Assembly (NCBI RefSeq): GCF_900105985.1
Contig: NZ_FNUB01000004.1
Coordinates: forward strand, 409,501 to 473,500
Reading direction: 5' to 3'
DNA length: 64,000 nucleotides
Source: Tenacibaculum sp. MAR_2010_89
GTDB lineage: Bacteria; Bacteroidota; Bacteroidia; Flavobacteriales; Flavobacteriaceae
This document shows, piece after piece, positions 10,204-17,459 of the stretch (within the stretch, counting starts at the first letter, position 1; every line of letters starts with the position of its first letter). Under the pieces are notes generated by a model, which ran no database searches, was not told the DNA's origin, and worked only from the letters and a program-made list of their open reading frames with translations. Made by a program: the position numbers and the translations under genes.

Positions 10204-10760
10204 ACCACTTTTAATTTCATATACCTCACATCTCCCCTAATAAGTTCAGTCAGTTTCTTTTTACACTTAAAAACTCGCTGTCGTATAACTGTTTCAGAGT
10301 TATATTCAGTAGTTGCTAAAATTTCTGCATAGGGCACTTTAGCAAAAAAAAGATTTAAAATATTTCTACAATTTTCAGACAACATTCCTAATTTTTCTAC
10401 AAACAATTCTTGTTTTTTAATTTCCAAATACGACAAGGCAGTATCCCTCTCTTCACTTACCTGTTCAATAACCTCATTATTTGTTACCCTATTTTTTCTT
10501 TTATTTAATTCTCTACGCCATAAATTTCTACAAACAGTATACAGAAACCCTTCAAAACTTGACTTTATTTCAAATTTTTCTTTTTTTAATCTAACCGCTA
10601 TTTGTAGTAAAGCTTTTTGAAAAACATCCTCAGCATCTTCACTATTTCCTTTGTTTTGAAGAACAAATTGCTTTATACCATAAAAACTCTGTTCATAAAT
10701 TGTTTTTATAACACTTGAATCATTCTTTTCTATAGCTTCTAAAAAAAACTTTCCTTCCAT
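10200..10760 (-). CDS. ECF-type RNA polymerase sigma factor
   Basis: A 186-residue sigma-70 family factor of the ECF group. Region 2 contains EDAEDVFQKALLQIAVRL near residue 40, with the core-binding and -10 recognition helices. Region 4 contains LSENCRNILNLFFAKVPYAE and a helix-turn-helix before the end. The gene overlaps the downstream anti-sigma gene by 4 bp and is divergent from the small secreted protein / CHAT genes, with about 100 bp between the two starts. This arrangement makes it the likely activator of that divergent operon. Confidence 0.9.
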   Translation of the reverse strand: MEGKFFLEAIEKNDSSVIKTIYEQSFYGIKQFVLQNKGNSEDAEDVFQKALLQIAVRLKKEKFEIKSSFEGFLYTVCRNLWRRELNKRKNRVTNNEVIEQVSEERDTALSYLEIKKQELFVEKLGMLSENCRNILNLFFAKVPYAEILATTEYNSETVIRQRVFKCKKKLTELIRGDVRYMKLKVV

Positions 10761-10792
10761 TTTAACTAGTTATCTGACAAAAATAAAAAAAT

Positions 10793-10800
10793 TATATTTG
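10793..10800 (+). promoter_or_regulatory. Promoter -7 box of CHAT module 1
   Basis: TATATTTG fits TAnnTTTG. The stretch from here to the start codon at 10863 is closely matched upstream of 16935, including an inverted repeat and the A-rich segment before the start. Either the housekeeping sigma or the neighbouring ECF factor could use it. Confidence 0.6.
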
Positions 10801-10814
10801 CCCTTGGGTAACAT

Positions 10815-10836
10815 TTGATGTTTTCATAAACATCAA
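10815..10836 (+). promoter_or_regulatory. Conserved leader hairpin of CHAT module 1
   Basis: A perfect 9-bp inverted repeat, TTGATGTTT / AAACATCAA, with a 4-base loop TCAT. It lies in the probable 5' leader, 27 bp before the start codon. A related hairpin precedes the second module at 16886-16910. Confidence 0.7.
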
Positions 10837-10862
10837 GTTAAGAAAACAAAATATTTATAATC

Positions 10863-11360
10863 ATGAAAAAAAGTAATTTTATTACAAAAACCTTAATTTT
10901 ATTAGTAGCTATTGTTATTTGTAGTTTTACTACAAAAAAAACACTTTTTAACAATGTAACAAAAAATAGCATTATTAATTTTGTTGAAGAGAAAAAAGAA
11001 ATACTTCCTAGCGGAGGTGTATTAATTGTATATAATGAAGGTACAACTGAACAAGAAAAAAAAACAATAACTAACTGTATTGGTAAAAGTGATTTACTAA
11101 GTATAAAAGCTATTATAAAATGTGCAGAAAACCCTAATGCTGAGATTATATATTTCCAAAGAGGCTTCTCTATTTTTACTCAAGGAGATGATACCACTAC
11201 AGACGGAGATGACCAACCTCAACTAGGAATAAATCCTCAAGATGTATTTAATGCTATTTCTAATTGTAGTAATGGAAAAGTCTTACTATACTCACTGAAT
11301 CTAAACTGTTCTGATTCACAAACTTTATCTGGAAGTTTAGCACCAAACCCAGGAAGATAA
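10863..11360 (+). CDS. Small secreted protein, partner of CHAT protease 1
   Basis: A 165-residue protein with an N-terminal signal peptide or anchor (about residues 1-24). I do not recognise a named family. A segment GVLIVYNEGTTEQEKKTITN (about 52-71) followed by an IG and a NPNAEIIYF strand resembles the prodomain pattern of subtilisin-like proteases, in which a (V/L)xYxxGTS segment precedes a helix; this is only a pattern match. The C-terminal part is rich in D, T, N and C. It is a homologue of the 16935-17459 product (shared GT(S/T) and NP(N/Y)AE(I/V)I segments). The gene ends 1 bp before the CHAT protein gene. A role as substrate, inhibitor or sensor partner of the CHAT protein is inferred from position. 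Confidence 0.7.
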   Translation: MKKSNFITKTLILLVAIVICSFTTKKTLFNNVTKNSIINFVEEKKEILPSGGVLIVYNEGTTEQEKKTITNCIGKSDLLSIKAIIKCAENPNAEIIYFQRGFSIFTQGDDTTTDGDDQPQLGINPQDVFNAISNCSNGKVLLYSLNLNCSDSQTLSGSLAPNPGR

Positions 11361-11361
11361 A

Positions 11362-14070
11362 ATGAAAACAACTCTACTTCTTTTTCTTTTTATCTTTCCT
11401 TTTCAAAACACCATTTCTCAATTTAATTATAAGGAAGTTTTAGCTAGAGATAGTTTAAACAAAATTATGGAAGAAGAAGTAGATAATTTATTAAAATCTA
11501 TTATAATAAAAGACTCTACTTATGCACAAATAGCACATGCTTATTCTTATTTTTTTCATAAAAAAAGAAAAAACTATAAACTAGCTATTAAATATGCACT
11601 TATTGAAATAAAAACTTTAGAAGATTTAAATCTTAACTCTAAAGAATATACTAATGCATTATATAATTTAGGTAATTTTTATTACATATCACAACAATAC
11701 AACAAAGCTATTGAATATTATAATAAAGCCATTAAATCAAATGCATTTCCTAAAAAAATTGCTCAATCATACTGCCAAATAGCTAAGTACCAAAGAATAA
11801 AAGGAGATTTCTACATGTCTCTTCAATACTATTTTAAAGGTTTACCTTTGTTAGAGAAATTTGGATCTAAAAAAAGTATAATATTACATTATCTATCATT
11901 ATCTAATACATGCAATAAATTAAATACTAAAAAAAGTTCAGATATTAATTTTTTTTATCTGAAGAAAGCTGATAGTATCCTCACAAAACTACCTAAATCA
12001 AAAATAAAAAATAAAATGCGGTTTGATTTAAACAACTATTTCGCTATACTTTATACAAATGAATATAAATATAACTTTCAAAAAGCTAAAAATTATTACT
12101 TAAATAACCTAAACGAGAGTTTTAAAACAGGTATTAAAAGAAATATTGCTATTTCTAATTTAAACTTAGGAGAACTTTATTTAAACGAAAAAAAAGATAG
12201 CTGTCTTTATTTTTTTAAAAAAAGTATAGAATATGATTCTATTAATAAACTATACATACATGATACCTATAAAAATATAGCTTCTTTTTACATCTATAAA
12301 AAAGATTTTTCAGGAGCATTAAAAAACATACAAAAATCAATAAACTATAATTTTAAAGTAAAGGAGAACAACTTAATAAAACATCTAAGTAATAATAAAA
12401 TATTAAACACTTTAGATAAAAACACAATTCGAAATTCTTTAAAAACCAAAACAGAAATTCTTATACAGCTTTATAATACTACTCAAAATAAAGAATATTT
12501 ACAAAAAGCAATTGACAATGTACAACTCACCAATAAAATAGTAAACATTCTCATTAATTATAGTACAGAAGCTAACACAAAATACTTGTGGCGAAAAGAA
12601 ATTTCAGAAACATTTAATTTAGGTATTTATTCAGCTTATTTATTAAACGATTCAAAATTAATGTTTGAGTTAATGGAAAAAAATAAAGCTTTTTTATTAG
12701 CGTTAAATATTAATGAAAATATAAAACTCACCAATTTACCTGATGAAGTTTCAAAAAAAAATAACGTATTTAAAAAAGATATTTTTCAGTTAGAAAGTGA
12801 AACAGAAATACATAAAGCTTCAAAGAAAAAAGATTCTTTATTTGATTTAAAAGTAAGCTACCAAAACTTTAAAGACTCTATTCAAAAAATATACCCGCAG
12901 TTTAGTAATCAAAACAACGAAATTCAACAAGTTTCTTTTAATCAAGTAAAAAGTAACTTACATAAAAACGATATTAAACTATACTATACACTAAATACTA
13001 GTAACGTAGATGCTAATAAGCAATCAATGTTAGGGCTACTAATTGCTAAGAACAAGGATATTCATTTTAAAATAAAAAATATTGATAGCGTTTTATTAGG
13101 GATTACTGAATACAAAAAACTAATTTCAAAACCAATTACTCAAAAACAAGAGTTAGCACGTTTTAAAAAGGTTTCGTATTCACTCTATAACCAGTTATTT
13201 CCTACTAAAGAAATTAAAGATCTTATTAAAAATAAAAATATTAGTATTGTTAGTGATGTTTCTCTAGAAAACATTCCTTTTGAAGCTTTTAATACTAGTA
13301 GCACTGGTTTACAGTATTTAGTAAACGATTGTAATATTAGCTATACTTACTCTAGCTCATTTTCTGAGTTTAATAAAAGTAGAGATAGAAAAACAAATAA
13401 AGACGTTGTTGTTTTCGCTCCTGTTAATTTTAAAAACACCGAATTATTATCTTTAGAGAATACAGAAAAAGAAGCTGCTATTATTTCAAATTTAATAGAC
13501 GGAGATAGTTTTACAAACAGTAATGCTACAAAAGAAAATTTTGTTCGTAAAACGAGTAATGCTAAAATCATCCATTTAGCAACACATGCTACTGCTACTA
13601 GCAATCCGAGCATTCAGTTTTTTAATGATAATTTAAAGTTACACGAACTCTACACCTACAAAAACAACGCTGATTTAGTTGTTTTAAGTGCCTGTGAAAC
13701 CAATATTGGAGAGTTAAAACAAGGTGAAGGTGTTTTAAACTTAGCTAGAGGTTTCTTTCATTCTGGAGCTAATGCCGTGGTTTCTTCTACTTGGAAAATT
13801 AATGACGCTAGCTCTTCATACATCATGAAAGAGTTTTATACAAATTTAAAAAACAAACAATCAAAGTCTGAAGCGCTTAATAATGCGAAACGTACCTACT
13901 TAAAAAATCATAGCCTATCAGAACAGTCTCCTTATTATTGGGCTTCATTTGTATTAATTGGTGATACTTCTCCTGTTTTTACTACTAATTATTTTTATTA
14001 TGTAGGTATTCTTTTTATTATTGGTTTATTGTTGTTTTTCTATTTTAGGAGAAGAAATAAATCACAATAA
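11362..14070 (+). CDS. TPR-CHAT (caspase-like) membrane protein 1
   Basis: A 902-residue protein with a signal peptide (about 1-19), an N-terminal TPR half (about 60-385), a C-terminal CHAT peptidase domain (about 520-870) and one C-terminal membrane helix (about 874-892) followed by a basic tail. The catalytic dyad of the caspase-like fold is intact: His742 in HLATHA and Cys778 in LSACETN, followed by GEGVLNLARGFFHSGA and SSTWKIND. CHAT proteases are clan CD peptidases often used in signalling or conflict systems. With a signal peptide and a basic tail after the last helix, the domains should face the periplasm. It follows the small secreted protein by 1 bp. Its C-terminal half is nearly identical to the two paralogues downstream. 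Confidence 0.88.
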   Translation: MKTTLLLFLFIFPFQNTISQFNYKEVLARDSLNKIMEEEVDNLLKSIIIKDSTYAQIAHAYSYFFHKKRKNYKLAIKYALIEIKTLEDLNLNSKEYTNALYNLGNFYYISQQYNKAIEYYNKAIKSNAFPKKIAQSYCQIAKYQRIKGDFYMSLQYYFKGLPLLEKFGSKKSIILHYLSLSNTCNKLNTKKSSDINFFYLKKADSILTKLPKSKIKNKMRFDLNNYFAILYTNEYKYNFQKAKNYYLNNLNESFKTGIKRNIAISNLNLGELYLNEKKDSCLYFFKKSIEYDSINKLYIHDTYKNIASFYIYKKDFSGALKNIQKSINYNFKVKENNLIKHLSNNKILNTLDKNTIRNSLKTKTEILIQLYNTTQNKEYLQKAIDNVQLTNKIVNILINYSTEANTKYLWRKEISETFNLGIYSAYLLNDSKLMFELMEKNKAFLLALNINENIKLTNLPDEVSKKNNVFKKDIFQLESETEIHKASKKKDSLFDLKVSYQNFKDSIQKIYPQFSNQNNEIQQVSFNQVKSNLHKNDIKLYYTLNTSNVDANKQSMLGLLIAKNKDIHFKIKNIDSVLLGITEYKKLISKPITQKQELARFKKVSYSLYNQLFPTKEIKDLIKNKNISIVSDVSLENIPFEAFNTSSTGLQYLVNDCNISYTYSSSFSEFNKSRDRKTNKDVVVFAPVNFKNTELLSLENTEKEAAIISNLIDGDSFTNSNATKENFVRKTSNAKIIHLATHATATSNPSIQFFNDNLKLHELYTYKNNADLVVLSACETNIGELKQGEGVLNLARGFFHSGANAVVSSTWKINDASSSYIMKEFYTNLKNKQSKSEALNNAKRTYLKNHSLSEQSPYYWASFVLIGDTSPVFTTNYFYYVGILFIIGLLLFFYFRRRNKSQ

Positions 14071-14080
14071 CAGATAAAAA

Positions 14081-16798
14081 TTGCTATTTAAAACCAACAC
14101 ATATAGAATACAGCTTTTTATTGTTACTTTATTGTTTTTCCTTCAAACAGTAAATGCTCAATACGCATATACTGATATTATTGAAAAAAGTAAATCTATA
14201 AATTTCACTGAAAAAAAAGTAGATAGTATATTAGACTCAATAATGATAAAAGACATTGAATATGCAAAAATAGCTCATAATTTTTCATTCTTTTTTAACA
14301 AAAAAAAGAAAAACTATGAGCTAGCTATAAAATACGGTAAAATCGAAGTGAAGATTTATGATAGTTTAAAAATAAATAATAAACAATACACAAACGCCCT
14401 ATACAACTTAGGTAAATTTCACACAAAAATAAATGATTTTGATAATGGTATTAAGTATCACAAAAAAGCCATACAATCAAATTCTTACCCTTTAAGAAAA
14501 GCCCAAAGCTATTGTTACATAGGTTCTATATATTTTAAAAAGGGAGAGTATTATAAATCCAACAACCATTATTTAAAAGGCATTCCATTACTAGAAAAGT
14601 ACTCGACAAAGAAAAATTTAATTGGTCATTGCATTGATTTTACAACCACTTGTATTAAAATAAATACTAAAAAGAGTATTGAAATTGGTCTTTTTTACCT
14701 AAAAAAAGCTGATAGTCTAGCCCAAAATTCACCAACATTAAATATAGACAATAGAACAATCTATACTATAAATGTTGCTATAGCCAACCTATATTCATTA
14801 AAACCCAAACACAATTTTAGAAAATCTAAATCCTATTATTTTAAAAGCTTACAAAATGCTTATAAAGAAAATAATGACGATTATATATCTCTCTCTTATT
14901 TGAATTTAGGTGAATTATATTTAAAAGCGAACAATGATAGCTGTATGTTCTATTTAAATAAAAGCATAAAACACAACTTTATGAATAAAAACTACATGCT
15001 TTATATTCATAAAAACATTGCTACACATTACTATTCTAGGAAGGAATACAAAAATACCTTAATTCACATTAAAAAATCATTAAATCATGGGTTTAACGTT
15101 AAAAAAAATAAAGAAATAACCTCACTAACTCTTAATCAAATTATTACTACAAATGATAAAACACCTCTTATAAGAGCTTTAAAAATAAAAACGGAAACTC
15201 TTTTAAACCTATACAATACTAAGCAAGAAAAAGAATACTTACAAAAAGCAATTGACAATGTTCAGTTAACAAACAAAATAATCTCTATTATAATTAATTA
15301 TAGTACAGAAGCTAATACAAAATACTTGTGGCGAAAAGAAATTTCAGAAACATTTAATTTAGGTATTTATTCAGCTTATTTATTAAATGATTCTAAATTA
15401 ATGTTTGAGTTGATGGAAAAAAATAAAGCTTTTTTATTAGCATTAAATATTAATGAGAATATAAAACTCACCAATTTACCGGATGAAGTTTCAAGAAAAA
15501 ATAATTTATTTAAAAAAAATATTTTTCAATTAGAAAGTGAAACAGAAATACACAAAGCTTCGAAGAAAAAAGATTCTTTATTTGATTTAAAAGTAAGCTA
15601 CCAGAACTTTAAAGACTCTATTCAAAAAATATACCCGCAGTTTAGTAATCAAAATAACAACATTAAACACGTTTCTTTTAATCAAGTAAAAAGTAACTTA
15701 CATAAAAACGATATTAAACTATACTACACACTAAACACTAGTAACGTAGATGCTAATAAACAATCAATGTTAGGGCTACTAATTGCTAAGAACAAGGATA
15801 TTCATTTTAAAATAAAAAATATTGATAGTGTTTTATTGTACATTACTGAATACAAAAAACTAATATCAAAACCGCTTACACAAAAACAAGAACTAGCACG
15901 TTTTAAAAAAGTTTCATATTCACTCTACAACCAATTATTTCCTAATAAAGAAACTAAAGAAATTATTAAAAATAAAAATATTAGTATTGTTACTGATGTT
16001 TCCTTAGAAAACATTCCTTTTGAAGCTTTTAATACTAGTAGCACTGGTTTACAGTATTTAGTAAACGATTGTAATATAAGTTATAGCTACTCTAGCTCTT
16101 TTTCTGGGTTTAATAAAAATAGAGTTAGAAAAACAAATAAAGACATTGTTGTTTTTGCTCCTGTTAATTTTAAAAACACTGAATTATCATCCTTAAAGAA
16201 CACAGAAAAAGAAGCTGCTGTTATTACTAATTTAGTAGGTGGAGATAGTTTTACAAACAGTAATGCTACAAAAGAAAATTTTGTTCGTAAAACGAGTAAT
16301 GCTAAAATCATCCATTTAGCAACACATGCTACTGCTACTAGCAATCCGAGCATTCAGTTTTTTACTAATGATTTAAAATTACATGAACTATATACCTATA
16401 AAAACAATGCTGATTTAGTTGTTTTAAGTGCCTGTGAAACCAATATTGGAGAGTTAAAACAAGGTGAAGGTGTTTTAAACTTAGCTAGAGGTTTCTTTCA
16501 TTCTGGAGCTAATGCCGTGGTTTCTTCTACTTGGAAAATTAATGATGTTAGTTCTTCTTTCATTATGAAGGAGTTTTATACTAATTTAAGAAACAAACAA
16601 TCAAAAACAGAAGCGCTTAACAATGCCAAACGCGCCTATTTAAAAAATCATAGTTTATCAGAGCAATCTCCTTATTATTGGGCTTCTTTTGTATTAATTG
16701 GAGATACTTCTCCTGTTTTTACTACTAATTATTTTTATTATATTGGTATTGTTTTAATAATTGGTTTATTGGTGTTTTTCTATTTCAAAAGAAAATAA
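14081..16798 (+). CDS. TPR-CHAT (caspase-like) membrane protein 2
   Basis: A 905-residue paralogue with the same layout: signal peptide (about 1-27), TPR half, CHAT domain with His749 and Cys785, and a C-terminal membrane helix with a short basic end. The start is TTG at 14081, 10 bp after the previous stop; no ATG exists before residue 54, and only the TTG start provides the signal peptide (LFIVTLLFFLQTVNAQ). The TPR half differs clearly from paralogue 1, while the protease half is almost the same. It lacks its own small secreted partner, so it probably shares the transcript and partner of protein 1. Confidence 0.87.
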   Translation: MLFKTNTYRIQLFIVTLLFFLQTVNAQYAYTDIIEKSKSINFTEKKVDSILDSIMIKDIEYAKIAHNFSFFFNKKKKNYELAIKYGKIEVKIYDSLKINNKQYTNALYNLGKFHTKINDFDNGIKYHKKAIQSNSYPLRKAQSYCYIGSIYFKKGEYYKSNNHYLKGIPLLEKYSTKKNLIGHCIDFTTTCIKINTKKSIEIGLFYLKKADSLAQNSPTLNIDNRTIYTINVAIANLYSLKPKHNFRKSKSYYFKSLQNAYKENNDDYISLSYLNLGELYLKANNDSCMFYLNKSIKHNFMNKNYMLYIHKNIATHYYSRKEYKNTLIHIKKSLNHGFNVKKNKEITSLTLNQIITTNDKTPLIRALKIKTETLLNLYNTKQEKEYLQKAIDNVQLTNKIISIIINYSTEANTKYLWRKEISETFNLGIYSAYLLNDSKLMFELMEKNKAFLLALNINENIKLTNLPDEVSRKNNLFKKNIFQLESETEIHKASKKKDSLFDLKVSYQNFKDSIQKIYPQFSNQNNNIKHVSFNQVKSNLHKNDIKLYYTLNTSNVDANKQSMLGLLIAKNKDIHFKIKNIDSVLLYITEYKKLISKPLTQKQELARFKKVSYSLYNQLFPNKETKEIIKNKNISIVTDVSLENIPFEAFNTSSTGLQYLVNDCNISYSYSSSFSGFNKNRVRKTNKDIVVFAPVNFKNTELSSLKNTEKEAAVITNLVGGDSFTNSNATKENFVRKTSNAKIIHLATHATATSNPSIQFFTNDLKLHELYTYKNNADLVVLSACETNIGELKQGEGVLNLARGFFHSGANAVVSSTWKINDVSSSFIMKEFYTNLRNKQSKTEALNNAKRAYLKNHSLSEQSPYYWASFVLIGDTSPVFTTNYFYYIGIVLIIGLLVFFYFKRK

Positions 16799-16865
16799 AA
16801 ATACTAAATGAGTGTTAAACCTTTATTTCAAAATTAACTTTCAAAAAAGTTAAAGTATAAAAAAC

Positions 16866-16873
16866 TATATTTG
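16866..16873 (+). promoter_or_regulatory. Promoter -7 box of CHAT module 2
   Basis: TATATTTG, the same octamer as at 10793-10800. It lies a similar distance (62 bp versus 63 bp) from the start codon of the paralogous small secreted protein. Confidence 0.6.
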
Positions 16874-16885
16874 TGAATAGATAGT

Positions 16886-16910
16886 ATTTGATGTCCCTTA
16901 AACATCAAAT
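16886..16910 (+). promoter_or_regulatory. Conserved leader hairpin of CHAT module 2
   Basis: Inverted repeat ATTTGATGT / ACATCAAAT (9 bp) with a 7-base loop. It corresponds to the hairpin at 10815-10836 and is followed by the same TAAGAAAACAAAAT segment before the start codon. Confidence 0.7.
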
Positions 16911-16934
16911 TAAGAAAACAAAATCTTTCTAATC

Positions 16935-17459
16935 ATGAAAAAAAGTACTTTTATTTACAAAGGGCTACTTCTTTTAGTTGCATTTATTACATGTAGTTTT
17001 ATTGCAGAAAACAACCAATTTAAAAACTCTACATCCTTAATTAAAAATAGTGAAGTTAGTATTCCTATAAGAACATTTGAACTTTTAGTTGTTTATACTC
17101 CTGGAACCTCTTTTGCTGAAAGATTACAAAAAAGAGAGTGTATTCGAGTAACACTACAAAATAATAATGTTAAGGGTTTATGGTATAATATTTCAAGTAT
17201 TGTTCCATGCCCATCTAATCCTTATGCCGAAGTAATCAAATTTCGAATATTTGATCCTAAAGAAAATGATAAAGCTGTTGCTGACGATGATGATGAAGAA
17301 AAACCTAATGGCAAAAGTACACACAACTATATCAATTTTTCAGCGTACAATAAAATATTTAATGATTGTGGAGTTTCAGTTTCTACAAACACTAATTGTG
17401 GCAGTAATAATAATCAAGGTGGTAATGGTTTTATTCAGTTAAAAATAAATGACTTATAA
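16935..17459 (+). CDS. Small secreted protein, partner of CHAT protease 3
   Basis: A 174-residue homologue of the 10863-11360 product. It shares the N-terminus MKKS(T/N)F, a hydrophobic signal stretch (about 9-24), the LLVVYTPGTSFAERLQKREC segment and the NPYAEVIKF strand. An acidic linker (VADDDDEE) and an N/G-rich C-terminus with cysteines follow. The family is not recognised. The last 11 bp overlap the start of the third CHAT gene, so translation is probably coupled. The presence of one such gene at the head of each CHAT module argues for a functional link. Confidence 0.7.
   Translation: MKKSTFIYKGLLLLVAFITCSFIAENNQFKNSTSLIKNSEVSIPIRTFELLVVYTPGTSFAERLQKRECIRVTLQNNNVKGLWYNISSIVPCPSNPYAEVIKFRIFDPKENDKAVADDDDEEKPNGKSTHNYINFSAYNKIFNDCGVSVSTNTNCGSNNNQGGNGFIQLKINDL

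Noticed and set aside
13347..13613. Antisense reading frame inside CHAT gene 1 (also at 16087 and 19446)
   Set aside because: It is conserved only because the sense strand is conserved; there is no start context or independent signal.
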